A stretch of 64,000 bases of DNA from assembly GCA_016703945.1 (NCBI GenBank), contig JADJBC010000059.1, positions 124,001 to 188,000 on the forward strand, given 5' to 3'. This document shows positions 51,439 through 61,282 of this stretch, piece by piece; positions within the stretch are counted from its first letter, which is position 1, and each line of letters begins with the position of its first letter. Source of the DNA: Candidatus Aalborgicola danicus. GTDB lineage: Bacteria > Pseudomonadota > Gammaproteobacteria > Burkholderiales > Burkholderiaceae_C. The position numbers and the translations under genes are program-made. Below the pieces are notes generated by a model. It saw nothing but the letters and a program-made list of their open reading frames with translations, made no database searches and was not told the origin of the DNA.

Positions 51439-52257
51439 TTATTTATTCTGCAGGATGGCCTTGGCGATCCCGCGCAGGATATGAATTTCCTCTTGCGTCA
51501 AATTGGCCCGGTTGAACAACTGGTTCAGGCGTGGCATCAGCTTCTTGGGAGCGGCGGGGTCCAGAAAACCCAGGGCAACCAGCGATCGCTCCAAATGTTC
51601 CAGCATGCCAGCCACCTGGGCGGCATCGGCCGGGCCACCAACGGTCGGAGTTTGCACCTTTGCGACCGGATCCACCGCGGTAAAACCACCCAACGCCAAT
51701 CGCCACTCATAGGCAATAACCTGTATCGCCGCGCCAATGTTCAGTGAGCCAAAGCTGGGGTTGCTGGGAATACTCAAACACGCATGGCAGCGGTACACAT
51801 CCTCATTGCGCATGCCAAAACGCTCGGAGCCAAACAAGAATGCCACTCCCCGCTGCGACTCACCGCCGGGGTCCGAATGGGTTGCTGGCGAATGTTCATC
51901 AATGAAATCTGCCGCTAGCCCCCGTGCTGTATGCGCAATACGCTCCGTTTTTGATAGCATTTCAAAATGGGGACGGGGCGCGACGGTTGGTGGGCCGAAA
52001 TCGCGGGGGGTCATCGCGGTGGCACACAAATGGGTCATGCCGTCCAGAGCCTCATCCAGTGTCTCGACGATGCGGCATTTGTCCAGCACATCCAACGCAC
52101 CGCTGGCGCGCTGTATGGTTTCTTCCCGGCGCAGCACATTGGCCCAGCGTGGTGCCACCAGCACCAGATCATCAAAACCCATGGTTTTCATAGCGCGGGC
52201 GGCGGCGCCGACATTGCCCGCGTGGCTGGTGTTGATCAGTATGAATCTGGTTTGCAT
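51439..52257 (-). CDS. trmJ: tRNA (cytidine/uridine-2'-O-)-methyltransferase TrmJ-like
   Basis: A 272-residue SPOUT methyltransferase. The N-terminus [20 protein letters not shown] has the family Asn/Gly pattern, and the knot region shows [40 protein letters not shown] and AYEW. TrmJ methylates position 32 of tRNAs. An in-frame family A repeat encodes residues about 100-116 in the middle of the catalytic domain. It is divergent from suhB. Confidence 0.92.
   Translation of the reverse strand: MQTRFILINTSHAGNVGAAARAMKTMGFDDLVLVAPRWANVLRREETIQRASGALDVLDKCRIVETLDEALDGMTHLCATAMTPRDFGPPTVAPRPHFEMLSKTERIAHTARGLAADFIDEHSPATHSDPGGESQRGVAFLFGSERFGMRNEDVYRCHACLSIPSNPSFGSLNIGAAIQVIAYEWRLALGGFTAVDPVAKVQTPTVGGPADAAQVAGMLEHLERSLVALGFLDPAAPKKLMPRLNQLFNRANLTQEEIHILRGIAKAILQNK
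51911..51960 (+). repeat. Dispersed ~50-bp repeat (family A) inside trmJ
   Basis: GCCGCTAGCCCCCGTGCTGT, then ATGCGCAATACGCTCCGTTT and TTGATAGCA: both family blocks are present. It keeps the trmJ frame open (read on the minus strand as [16 protein letters not shown]). Confidence 0.7.
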
Positions 52258-52391
52258 GGCATCTGGTGAAGCGAAATGTGGCAGAGGTTGGGCGCATTCG
52301 GCTGCGCACCCTACACGGTCCCGTTAAAATGCCAGCATTGTCGCCGCCTGCATCGTCAGCGGCGTTATCACAGCTCTTCACCGAAAAATCT

Positions 52392-53318
52392 ATGTCGCCC
52401 AATCTGCATCCCATGATCAACGTGGCCGTCAAGGCCGCACGCGCCGCCGGGTCCATCATCAACCGCGCCGCGCTGGACATCGAGTCGGTGCGTATTTCGC
52501 AAAAGAAGGCCAATGACTTTGTAACCGAAGTCGACCACGCGGCAGAGCAAGCGATCATAGAAACCCTGTTGACGGCCTACCCCGGCCACGGCATCTGGGC
52601 CGAAGAATCTGGTCGGGAACACGGAGCGAAAGACTCCGAATTCGTCTGGATCATCGATCCACTGGACGGCACCACCAACTTCATCCATGGCTTGCCGGTG
52701 TACTGCGTGAGCATCGCCTTGGCAGTCAAGGGAAAAGTGGAGCAGGCGGTTGTTTATGACCCGACCCGCAACGACCTGTTTACTGCGACCAAAGGCCGTG
52801 GTGCCTTTCTGAATGACAGGCGCCTTCGCGTCTCCAAGCGCATCCACCTCAAGGACGCACTCATCTCCACCGGTTTCCCGTTTCGCCCCGGTGATAACTT
52901 TGCAAATTACCTGACGATGATGGGCGACGTCATGAAACGCACGGCGGGCCTTCGCCGCCCGGGCGCCGCCGCGCTGGACCTGGCCTACGTGGCGGCTGGA
53001 TTCACCGAGGGGTTCTTTGAAACAGGCCTGCAGGCCTGGGATGTGGCGGCAGGCTCGCTGCTGGTCACTGAAGCCGGTGGCCTGGTTGGCAACTTTACGG
53101 GTGAAGCCGATTTTCTGGACCAGCAGGAATGTCTGGCGGGCAATCCACGCATCTACGGCCAACTGATCCCGATCCTGGGCAAATACAGCAAGTTTGCGAG
53201 CGCTGGTGAAAAAGCCGCTCTGCGCCAGAATCGCCATGTGCAAAACCATGAGTCACCGCCACAGGACCCAGCCTTTGATGCGGAGCCTGCACCTCCACAA
53301 GCCGACCAAGCAGGCTGA
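52392..53318 (+). CDS. suhB: Inositol monophosphatase family protein SuhB
   Basis: A 308-residue Mg-dependent phosphatase that also assists rRNA transcription in E. coli. Metal-site motifs are [10 protein letters not shown] (Glu), [20 protein letters not shown] (Asp-Pro-Leu-Asp-Gly-Thr) and [18 protein letters not shown]. The start at 52392 gives the usual [20 protein letters not shown] opening. A C-terminal tail of about 40 polar, Pro-rich residues is longer than in E. coli. Confidence 0.94.
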   Translation: MSPNLHPMINVAVKAARAAGSIINRAALDIESVRISQKKANDFVTEVDHAAEQAIIETLLTAYPGHGIWAEESGREHGAKDSEFVWIIDPLDGTTNFIHGLPVYCVSIALAVKGKVEQAVVYDPTRNDLFTATKGRGAFLNDRRLRVSKRIHLKDALISTGFPFRPGDNFANYLTMMGDVMKRTAGLRRPGAAALDLAYVAAGFTEGFFETGLQAWDVAAGSLLVTEAGGLVGNFTGEADFLDQQECLAGNPRIYGQLIPILGKYSKFASAGEKAALRQNRHVQNHESPPQDPAFDAEPAPPQADQAG

Positions 53319-53352
53319 CTGACCAACGCAACTCGGGCTCGACCGGTTGGTG

Positions 53353-55905
53353 TTAAGCAGGGGGCAATGGCAGTTCCTCCACCGGAACAGGCCGCCCGAA
53401 AAAGTACCCTTGAAACGCCTTGCACCCACAGCGCAACAAAAAATCGCGCTGACCGGCGGTTTCTACCCCCTCAGCCACCACACTCAGATCCAGACTGCGG
53501 GCCAGACTTAATATAGTGCGGGCTATGGCGGCGTCGTTCGGGTCGGTCAAGACATCGCGCACAAACGACTGGTCAATCTTGAGCTGGTCCAGCGGCAGGC
53601 GTTTGAGGTAGGACAGTGATGAATACCCGGTGCCAAAATCATCCAGCGCAAAATTGACACCGATGGAACGTAATTCGCTCATTTTTACCGTCACGTCTTC
53701 GAAATCGCTGAGCAACATACTTTCGGTCAGCTCCAGTTTCAGCCGGTAAGGATTGGCGCCACTGAGGCGCAACAAATCCAGCAACTGCGGCGTAAAGTCC
53801 GGGTGACGAAACTGTCGGGCACTCACATTGACGGCCATGTTCAAGCGACGGGTTGCTGCGCTGGAGTTCCATACCACCAATTGATCACACGCAGCGGCCA
53901 ACACCCACTGCCCCAAGGGAAGAATCAGGCCTGCCTGTTCGGCGACCGGAATGAACTCGCCGGGAAACACCATGCCGCGTGTGGGATGGAGCCAACGCAG
54001 CAAGGCCTCAACACCCGTGATTTTTCCGCTTTCGTCCACAACAGGCTGGTAATGCAACACGAACTCATCCTGCTCCAGTGCGTGGCGCAAGTCGGCCTCC
54101 AAGACGGCCCTTTCACTCGCAGCGGCCTGCATCACCGGATCAAAAAACCGCAAGGTATTGCGCCCCGCCGCTTTCGACTGATACATGGCGAGGTCGGCGC
54201 GTTGCAAGAGCTCGTCCACACTTTGCTGACGGTCAAAAAACAAGGTCACGCCGATGCTGGGTGAACTGTGGTGTGGCTGACCACCCAGGTCATAGTGTCG
54301 GTTTAGCGCCGCCAACACCTTCTTGCCCACGGATGCTGCTTGCGCTCCAGCCTCCGTTTCGGTAGCACCCAGGTCCTCCAGCATCACGACAAATTCGTCA
54401 CCGCCCAAGCGCGCTACCGTGTCAATACCCCGTACGCAGTCCGTTAATCGGGACGCTACTTGCTTGAGCAGTTCGTCGCCCATGTGGTGACCCCTGGTGT
54501 CATTGAGTATCTTGAAATTATCAAGATCGATGAACAGCAACGCACCGTAACCCAAATGCCGCGCGCTGGAAGCGACGGCATGGCTCAACCTGTCAATCAG
54601 CAAGCGGCGGTTGGGCAAACCTGTCAATGAATCGTAAAACGCCAGACGCTCAATTTCGGCCTCGGCCTTCTTGCGGGCGCTTATTTCTCGCCCTGTTCCG
54701 CGGTAACCCACAAAAGTACCAGTGTTGTCGAAAATGGGGGCGCCGCTGATGGAAACCCAAAGGGGCGTACCGTCGGGTCCCATCCGTTGCATTTCGAAAT
54801 CGTGGAAGACCTGATGGGCCTCCAGCAGAGCACGATGTGCATCCCACTGGTCCGGGCTTACACCCTCGACGGTCGAATCCCATCGTGTCTTGCCGAGGTA
54901 CTGAGATTGCGGCACGGATAACGCGACTTCGGTATCGCCATCCACCCGAACAAAACGGAATTGCGCGTCCTGCTCCCAGTACCAGTCCGAACTCAGCTCC
55001 GTCAAGCTGCGAAACCGCGCCTCGCTCTGCTGCATCGCGGCCAACTGGTCAGCGGCGGCCTGGGATGCAGCTCGTTCACCGGAAATGTCCTGCACGACGC
55101 CAAAATCGGCTTTGACAATGCCATGTTCCACTTGGCGTTGCATACGCGAACGAAGCCAAAGGACGGAGCCATCATCACGGCGCCAGCGGTACTCCACCAT
55201 CTCGCCATCCAAATTCTTGAGAGCACGTTTGACCCGCTCGCGGTCCTCATCGACGACACCCCGCAGGTGGACGCCCATCGGTGCCAGTCTGGCCTCTCCA
55301 AGGTTCCCAATTTCGCAGTAGCCACGGGACAGGTGGACCATCTGGTCATCGGGATAGAGCACCCAGTAGCCCACCTTGGCGACAGACTCCGTCATCTGGT
55401 GCAGCGTGACCTGGCGGTTCAGTCTTTCATTCACTTGCTCCAATGCGGCCTCGCCGGCCCGTAGCGCAGCCTGGGCCATGCGTTCAGCGGTCACATCACG
55501 CAGATAGATCAATACATAGGTGTCGCCTTGCACATCGACCCGTGTGGCATTCAAGCGCACCAAGCGGTGCGCGCCGTTTGCCATGATCAGCATGACATCC
55601 GCATCACATAGGCGCCCCTCGGCCCCGAGCGGTGCCAAGGCCTGCTCTCGGGCAGACTCGGTGGGCCACAAGCCAATGTCGACCGCAGTACGCCCAAGCA
55701 CTTGAGCCCGGGAAAAACCAGTCAGATTGAGCCACTCCTGATTAACTTCGACCATCACATGGTCGTGCGCACGGGTCACGGAAATGGCTTCAGGGCTCTG
55801 AACAAAAATCGTCCGAAAGACCGCATCACTGAGCACGCCGCCGCCGACCGGTCCATCTGTTGTGACCGGTTCAGCGCCTGATGCGTTGATGTTAGAGGCG
55901 GTCAT
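53353..55905 (-). CDS. PAS-GGDEF-EAL cyclic-di-GMP protein
   Basis: An 850-residue cytoplasmic protein with three PAS modules (FVQSPEAISVTRAHDHVMVE; VAKVGYWVLYPDDQMVHLSR; SDWYWEQDAQFRF). The GGDEF domain is intact (ARLGGDEFVVML) with a RxxD inhibitory-site pattern (RGID), and the EAL domain is intact (GVEALLRWLHP; DDFGTGYSSLSYLKRLPLDQ). Its PAS-GGDEF-EAL half closely resembles the protein at 16824, so the two are paralogues. GGAG precedes the start at 55905. It is the last gene of a four-gene minus-strand operon. Confidence 0.93.
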   Translation of the reverse strand: MTASNINASGAEPVTTDGPVGGGVLSDAVFRTIFVQSPEAISVTRAHDHVMVEVNQEWLNLTGFSRAQVLGRTAVDIGLWPTESAREQALAPLGAEGRLCDADVMLIMANGAHRLVRLNATRVDVQGDTYVLIYLRDVTAERMAQAALRAGEAALEQVNERLNRQVTLHQMTESVAKVGYWVLYPDDQMVHLSRGYCEIGNLGEARLAPMGVHLRGVVDEDRERVKRALKNLDGEMVEYRWRRDDGSVLWLRSRMQRQVEHGIVKADFGVVQDISGERAASQAAADQLAAMQQSEARFRSLTELSSDWYWEQDAQFRFVRVDGDTEVALSVPQSQYLGKTRWDSTVEGVSPDQWDAHRALLEAHQVFHDFEMQRMGPDGTPLWVSISGAPIFDNTGTFVGYRGTGREISARKKAEAEIERLAFYDSLTGLPNRRLLIDRLSHAVASSARHLGYGALLFIDLDNFKILNDTRGHHMGDELLKQVASRLTDCVRGIDTVARLGGDEFVVMLEDLGATETEAGAQAASVGKKVLAALNRHYDLGGQPHHSSPSIGVTLFFDRQQSVDELLQRADLAMYQSKAAGRNTLRFFDPVMQAAASERAVLEADLRHALEQDEFVLHYQPVVDESGKITGVEALLRWLHPTRGMVFPGEFIPVAEQAGLILPLGQWVLAAACDQLVVWNSSAATRRLNMAVNVSARQFRHPDFTPQLLDLLRLSGANPYRLKLELTESMLLSDFEDVTVKMSELRSIGVNFALDDFGTGYSSLSYLKRLPLDQLKIDQSFVRDVLTDPNDAAIARTILSLARSLDLSVVAEGVETAGQRDFLLRCGCKAFQGYFFGRPVPVEELPLPPA

Positions 55906-55918
55906 CCCAACTGCTCCA

Positions 55919-56935
55919 TCAAACCGGAACCGCCACCTGCCGGCCCACATCAAAGCAGAACACGCGATCGCGACCCGCATTTTTGGCCGCATACAGGGCC
56001 TGATCAGCCCGTCGAATCAATGAGACCGGCGAGTCTTTGGGTGTGGGGGTGCCAGCGCAAACACCGGCGCTCAAGGTCACAATTCCACGCCCGAAGTTGT
56101 TGGCATGTGGCACATGTAAATCGCGAACACCCTGCAAAATATCGCGACCAACGCGCACGGCACCGGCTTCATCCGTGTCCTGCAGGATGGCCACAAGTTC
56201 TTCACCGCCATAACGCGCAACCAGGTCGCGCGGACGGCGACAGACAGCCTTCAATACATCGGCAACCGCCCGCAAACAACTGTCCCCTGCCGGGTGCCCG
56301 TACGCGTCATTGAACTGCTTGAATTGGTCAATGTCCAGCATCACCAGTCCCAGGCAGCTCCCGGAGCGACTGGCGGCCCGCATTTCAGCCTCTATGGATT
56401 CATCGAAAAAGCGCCGGTTCCCGATACCCGTCAACGCGTCTATGTGCACCAAATCACTCAGGCGGTCTGCCTGCGCCTTGAATAGTCGCTCGCGCGCCAC
56501 GGTGGGCGACACATCAACAATTTGGATCAGTGTGTAGCGCTGCCCCGCTTCGGCAGCATCGTTGGGACCCATCGGCACAATGTGAATGGACTGTCGCAAC
56601 AGCGTGGCGTTCACTCTGGGAGCGGCAGGCGCAAACAACGGGAACGGCGACGGATGCAGTGTTTGCGACAACAAGGCGGGGAAACCGGTGCGGATGGCCG
56701 TGGCCAAGGCCCGCTCAAAGTGCCCCCCGCGCAATACCGGGAACACGTCCAACAATACACGGTCCATGATGTCAGCGGCAACGACGCGGGCGCGCGCCAG
56801 GAACCACTTGTTGGCAAACACGATTCGTGACTGCGAATCCAGCAATAACAAACCCGATGGTGTGTTCGATAACACCCAGTCCAACCAGACCGGCAGTCGG
56901 GCAAGGTCTGGAAGTTTTTCAGGCTCGGAAGTCAT
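55919..56935 (-). CDS. PAS-GGDEF diguanylate cyclase
   Basis: A 338-residue protein with an N-terminal PAS domain (VLSNTPSGLLLLDSQSRIVF) and a C-terminal GGDEF domain. The active-site loop is YGGEELVAILQ, a GGEEL variant of GGEEF, preceded by RPRD five residues upstream, an intact inhibitory-site pattern. It overlaps the CheC-like gene by 4 bp and ends 13 bp before the next GGDEF-EAL gene, so the products are probably made together. Confidence 0.9.
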   Translation of the reverse strand: MTSEPEKLPDLARLPVWLDWVLSNTPSGLLLLDSQSRIVFANKWFLARARVVAADIMDRVLLDVFPVLRGGHFERALATAIRTGFPALLSQTLHPSPFPLFAPAAPRVNATLLRQSIHIVPMGPNDAAEAGQRYTLIQIVDVSPTVARERLFKAQADRLSDLVHIDALTGIGNRRFFDESIEAEMRAASRSGSCLGLVMLDIDQFKQFNDAYGHPAGDSCLRAVADVLKAVCRRPRDLVARYGGEELVAILQDTDEAGAVRVGRDILQGVRDLHVPHANNFGRGIVTLSAGVCAGTPTPKDSPVSLIRRADQALYAAKNAGRDRVFCFDVGRQVAVPV

Positions 56936-57537
56936 TCCATAGTCTCTATGAAGGTGGCAATTTTGTGCTGCAGCATCTCGCTGGATGCGACATCGAGCAA
57001 AAACACCAGATAACCCTTGATTTGGCGTGAATCAATTGAAAAGTCGATCTGAAGGCTCAAAATCAGATCCTCCAATCCTTGTTCAGAGTCCAGCAAATGC
57101 CCGACCTGCCCCAGCTCAACTTGTGGCAATGTGCCCTCAAATTCAATCTGCAACATGTCAGCCACGCTCGATACCACCGAATTGAGCAGTATGTTTCCGA
57201 TCTCAGCGAGTGACTCTTGCTCCATTTCACTCAGTTGGGCCAGTGGAAACTCGTCTCCGACCATCAGTTGCACTAGCTGAAGGCTTTGGTCTACCGGAAA
57301 CATCAGCAAAGCGTCCGTATTGATGACCCCTGAAAAACCCTGCCGCACGGCGCAAATACGGTCACCGCCCTGCGCACTCAAGTGCTCCGTGATCGAGCGC
57401 TTTGACAGCTCTTCAATCTTGGGTGCACTGAGTTGAACCTCTTCACCGGCCAACTCGCTCAAGGCAAATGCCGCCTGCCCGACCCCGTGGTTAAATACTT
57501 CGGACAAGGCATCCAGCTCAAGCGGACTCAGTTTCAT
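56932..57537 (-). CDS. CheC-like chemotaxis phosphatase
   Basis: A 201-residue member of the CheC/CheX/FliY family, which dephosphorylates CheY-type regulators. The first active-site motif is intact: DALSEVFNHGVGQAAFALSE (D-x3-E-x2-N). The second is ESLAEIGNILLNSVVSSVAD, with Glu where Asp/Ser is usual. It overlaps the CheY-like gene (57534) and the diguanylate cyclase gene by 4 bp each. The CheY-like product is its obvious substrate. Confidence 0.88.
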   Translation of the reverse strand: MKLSPLELDALSEVFNHGVGQAAFALSELAGEEVQLSAPKIEELSKRSITEHLSAQGGDRICAVRQGFSGVINTDALLMFPVDQSLQLVQLMVGDEFPLAQLSEMEQESLAEIGNILLNSVVSSVADMLQIEFEGTLPQVELGQVGHLLDSEQGLEDLILSLQIDFSIDSRQIKGYLVFLLDVASSEMLQHKIATFIETME

Positions 57538-57902
57538 GGGCGCGCCAGAAAGTAGTCGATAACCTCCTGAATGGCCGACTGCGTTGCGGGTTTTTGCACA
57601 AAATGGACGGCCAGTTGCGCGGCCTTATCCCGGCTGCTCGCCTGTATGTTGGCTGTCAGCATCACAATCCTGATGTCAGCATGGAGTTGCCGAATTTTCC
57701 GGGCTGCCTCGAAGCCGTTCATGCCTGGCATGTTGACATCCATGGTGATGTAGTCCGGCTGCGCCGTGGAAACCATTGCAACAGCCTCGTCACCGCTACA
57801 GGCCTCCATCACATCCCAGCCCGGCTGCAGTGTTGCGATTCGCCCGCGGATGATCATTCTGGAGACACTGCTGTCGTCAACAATAAGCAATTTGGTTTTC
57901 AA
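57534..57902 (-). CDS. CheY-like single-domain response regulator
   Basis: A 122-residue receiver domain: LLIVDDSSVSRMIIRGRI (acidic pair), phospho-Asp in YITMDVNMPGMNGFEAARKI (about residue 56), switch Thr in VMLTANIQ and Lys in VHFVQKPAT. No output domain. It is the first gene of the operon with CheC-like, diguanylate cyclase and GGDEF-EAL proteins. The 280 bp upstream, to the RCC1 gene at 58183, hold the divergent promoters; no clear box was identified. Confidence 0.93.
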   Translation of the reverse strand: MKTKLLIVDDSSVSRMIIRGRIATLQPGWDVMEACSGDEAVAMVSTAQPDYITMDVNMPGMNGFEAARKIRQLHADIRIVMLTANIQASSRDKAAQLAVHFVQKPATQSAIQEVIDYFLARP

Positions 57903-58182
57903 GCGAAGTTCCTACCAAGCGCTAACCATGGTCTGCCGGGGCATCAACGGAGCACTTTAGAGTAGCACTGTTTGTCGTTTCTTGGCACAGCGTTAGCCCT
58001 AATTCTGCGCCACCCAGTCCCCGCAATTCAGCGGGGTCTGACCGGACCCATAAGTTACCGAATCGGCCTCCGGGTTAGCGCTTCTTGCGATACAGTGACG
58101 TAAATGCCCCTCTTGCGCCTACTGACGGCAACCACATCAAAGGGGCAAACCGCAACACTGCGGGCAAGCTTAGGAGATGTCA

Positions 58183-60837
58183 ATGAAGCGATTCATCAAG
58201 TCACTGGCCCTGCTGACATGTTTTTTGAGTGTTACCGTACCCCAGGTATTAGCCAACCCTCCAGCCGTGGCAGCAGGATGGGGCCACACACTGGCAGTTT
58301 CGGCGGACGGCAAGGCCCTGTCCTGGGGAAGCGACAACAGCGGCCAACTGGGCCTTGCGCGCCAGAGCAAGATCACCACGCCACAGCGCGTGCCCAACGT
58401 CAATATCGGCAAAACTTCCACTTCCCAACGCCTGGCTACCGGCACCTACCACAGCGCCATTGTCCAAAGCGACGGCACCGTCTGGACCTGGGGTGACAAC
58501 CTGCTGGGCCAACTCGGCGACGGCACCATCACCGCGCATTCCACGCCAACACCAGTGCCCAATTTGTCGGGCGTCATCGCTGCATCGGCCGGTTACGGCC
58601 ATACCCTGGCGCTGCGCAACGACGGCTCCGTATGGTCCTGGGGCAGTAACAGCAATGGTGAGCTCGGCATCGGCACCACGCAGGCACTGTCACTTCAGCC
58701 GGTCCCGGTGTGGAACATCGAGGGCACCCCCATCGACTCCATCTCAGCGGGTTTTGGACACAATCTGGCCACCACCGCAGGCTGGGTCATCGCCTGGGGC
58801 AACAACTCCAACGGTCAATTGGGAGACGGCTCTACGACCACCTGGTACTCACCCACCTTGTTGTTCTCTTTACCCTACATTACCTCGGTGTCGGCGGGTG
58901 TGTACCACAGCCTGGCCCTCGACATCGACGGCCAGGTCTGGGCGTGGGGCATGAACGGGGGCGGGCGGCTAGGCGATGGCACCACCACCGATCGTTTGAG
59001 CCCTGTACCCGTGCCCGGCTTGCCAAAGATTGTGGCGATCGCCGCGGGCGGGCAACACAGTGTGGCACTGGCGCAGGACGGATCGGTCTGGGCGTGGGGT
59101 ACCAACACTGACGGTCAGCTCGGCGATGGCACCTTTGACGATCGCGCAAGGCCCGTCAAGGTGATAGGCTTGACGGGCATACGCGCCTTGAACACCCACA
59201 ACAACCACAATTTCGCTGTGGACTCCAGCGGCAACCTGTGGGCCTGGGGCTTTGGTGCAACGGGACAGTTGGGAGATGGTCAGTCGCAATCCAGCGCCAC
59301 TGCCAAACGCGTGGCCGGACTGGGTGGCGTTGTATCGGTTGCCCCGGGATATGGACACAGCCTGGCCGTCACCACGGACGGACAGTTATGGGGTTGGGGG
59401 GAAAACCTGGCCGGTCAGGTGGGAATCACGGAGATCACTGACCACACAGTGCCCAGCGCACTCACGGGCTTGTCGGGTCTCATCGGTGTGGCGGCAGGGT
59501 TTCGCCATTCCCTGGCATTGCAGTCTGATGGTCGGGTATGGGCCTGGGGCTACAACCTCGGTGGTCAGTTGGGAGATGGCACCAATGATTCCCGAACGTC
59601 GCCTGTCTTGGCAAAGGGTGTTGTCGATGTGGTGCAGGTCAGTGCGGGTATTCTTCACAGTGTCGCCCGCAAGCACGACGGCACGGTCTGGGCCTGGGGC
59701 AGCAATGGCCGGGGCGAGGCTGGCAACGGTACCCAGACCCTGCGCAGTGACCCGGGGCCAGTCAAGGGCTTGTCGGGTATCACCCAGCTTTCTGCCGGCT
59801 ACGGTTACACGCTTGCGGTACGTTCTGATGGAACCGCATGGGGCTGGGGTGACAACCCATCGGGTCAATTGGGCGACGGAACGACCATCAGCCGTACATC
59901 GCCGGTGCAGGTGACAGGCGTGCCCAAATTGTCAGCCGTGGCCAGCGGCAGCAATCATAGCCTCGGGCTGGCGCTTGACGGGACGGTTTGGGCATGGGGT
60001 GAGCAGACTTCTGGCAAGCTCGGCAACAGCCAAGTTTCACCCGGCATTGCGTCGCCAGCAAAAGTCAACGGTGTCAGCAATGTCATCGCCATCGCGGCGG
60101 GTGCGGCTTACTCGTTAGCACTGAAATCAGATGGAACTGTTTGGATCTGGGGCTTCAGGCCAACCAATGACGGTGGTTATCCGGCATTGATTCCGGAGAA
60201 AGTGTCCGGGCTATCCAACATCACAGCCATTGCGGCGGGCGTACTGCACATGGTGGCCCTGCGATCGGACGGCATTACCCTGAGCTGGGGATACAACATC
60301 GAAGGAGGGCTGGGTGACGGAACTTACACATTCAGACCGGACGCTGTCGGGGTTGTTAACGAGCCGTTCACTGCGCTGCTGGACCTGGATACGCTGCAAG
60401 CCAATTTGCCTTTAGACGCGAACAAAGTTCCGCCATTCTTTGTAGTCACCCAAAAAACCGGCAGCAAGCGCAACACAAGCTTGCAGGCGGACCTGCGAGG
60501 CCTGCTCTCGTCCACTACCGTCCGATCCGCAAACCTTGCGCACGCAGGCGTTGGTTACAACGTCTACGTCGCTGCCAGCATGTTGAGTGGTTCTCAGGTT
60601 TTGCTTTTTCAGCTCAATTCCGCCAAGCAGTGGGGCGTATTGAACTGGCCCATGGCCGAGTATTTGCGAGGGGTCGCATTGGACAGCCAGGACACCGTGA
60701 TCCGAACCCAAATTCTGGAGGACACCGATCTGTCGGCGCTGGCTGGGGCGCAAATCCATCTGGGATTTGGCGTGAGTGCAGATGAAATGTTGAGCAGTGG
60801 GCGGTTTCGTACGATCTTCACCGTACCAAAGGACTGA
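58183..60837 (+). CDS. Secreted RCC1-repeat beta-propeller protein
   Basis: An 884-residue secreted protein. A signal peptide (FIKSLALLTCFLSVTVPQVL, cut near ANP) is followed by about 12-13 RCC1 repeats of about 52 residues, each with the pattern GHTLAVSADGKALSWGSDNS and GQLGDGTT. Together they could form two seven-bladed propellers. The last 150 residues are not repetitive (LRGLLSSTTVRSANLAHAGV; LAGAQIHLGFGVSADEMLSS). AGGAG favours the ATG at 58183 over the one at 58177. Function is unknown; proteins of this type are thought to bind surfaces or partners. Confidence 0.85.
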   Translation: MKRFIKSLALLTCFLSVTVPQVLANPPAVAAGWGHTLAVSADGKALSWGSDNSGQLGLARQSKITTPQRVPNVNIGKTSTSQRLATGTYHSAIVQSDGTVWTWGDNLLGQLGDGTITAHSTPTPVPNLSGVIAASAGYGHTLALRNDGSVWSWGSNSNGELGIGTTQALSLQPVPVWNIEGTPIDSISAGFGHNLATTAGWVIAWGNNSNGQLGDGSTTTWYSPTLLFSLPYITSVSAGVYHSLALDIDGQVWAWGMNGGGRLGDGTTTDRLSPVPVPGLPKIVAIAAGGQHSVALAQDGSVWAWGTNTDGQLGDGTFDDRARPVKVIGLTGIRALNTHNNHNFAVDSSGNLWAWGFGATGQLGDGQSQSSATAKRVAGLGGVVSVAPGYGHSLAVTTDGQLWGWGENLAGQVGITEITDHTVPSALTGLSGLIGVAAGFRHSLALQSDGRVWAWGYNLGGQLGDGTNDSRTSPVLAKGVVDVVQVSAGILHSVARKHDGTVWAWGSNGRGEAGNGTQTLRSDPGPVKGLSGITQLSAGYGYTLAVRSDGTAWGWGDNPSGQLGDGTTISRTSPVQVTGVPKLSAVASGSNHSLGLALDGTVWAWGEQTSGKLGNSQVSPGIASPAKVNGVSNVIAIAAGAAYSLALKSDGTVWIWGFRPTNDGGYPALIPEKVSGLSNITAIAAGVLHMVALRSDGITLSWGYNIEGGLGDGTYTFRPDAVGVVNEPFTALLDLDTLQANLPLDANKVPPFFVVTQKTGSKRNTSLQADLRGLLSSTTVRSANLAHAGVGYNVYVAASMLSGSQVLLFQLNSAKQWGVLNWPMAEYLRGVALDSQDTVIRTQILEDTDLSALAGAQIHLGFGVSADEMLSSGRFRTIFTVPKD

Positions 60838-60904
60838 CACACGCAAGGGGAACCGCTTTGGTTCATCACGCAGGGGCCGCATCAACCCGTAGCACAATGG
60901 AGCG

Positions 60905-61276
60905 ATGAAAAACAAGGCTTCCAGTCTCTCCGATTTGGGCGGTTTGGTGTACTCCACGGACCAGGGGCGCATGTGTCCGCTGTGCCGCCAGCCGGTTACG
61001 AACTGCATCTGCAATCGCCAGTCGGTCCCGGCTGGTGACGGCATTGTCCGGGTTTCACGCGAAACCAAAGGCCGGGGCGGGAAATCGGTCACGGTGGTGC
61101 GAGGCGTCTTGCTGGAAGGCCCGGCATTGATTGAACTTGGGAAACAGCTAAAAACACAATGTGGAACTGGCGGGACCGTCAGGGACGGGGTCATTGAAGT
61201 GCAAGGTGACCACTGCGACAAAGTGATGCTGCTTCTGCAGGCGCGGGGCTTCAAAATCAAGCGTTCCGGTGGATAG
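60905..61276 (+). CDS. yciH: SUI1/YciH family translation factor
   Basis: A 123-residue protein homologous to eukaryotic eIF1. It has a Cys-rich N-terminal part (CPLCRQPVTNCICN) and the SUI1 core: VRVSRETKGRGGKSVTVVRG, LKTQCGTGGTVRDGVIEVQG and DKVMLLLQARGFKIKRSGG. YciH is known to monitor initiation fidelity in E. coli. It is convergent with the cyclase gene (6 bp). Confidence 0.92.
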   Translation: MKNKASSLSDLGGLVYSTDQGRMCPLCRQPVTNCICNRQSVPAGDGIVRVSRETKGRGGKSVTVVRGVLLEGPALIELGKQLKTQCGTGGTVRDGVIEVQGDHCDKVMLLLQARGFKIKRSGG

Positions 61277-61282
61277 AAATTG

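Noticed and set aside
58177..60837. Tandem DNA repeats in the RCC1 gene as a possible recombination or phase-variation array
   Set aside because: The repeat is at protein level only; nucleotide units have diverged and show no short tandem runs that would slip.
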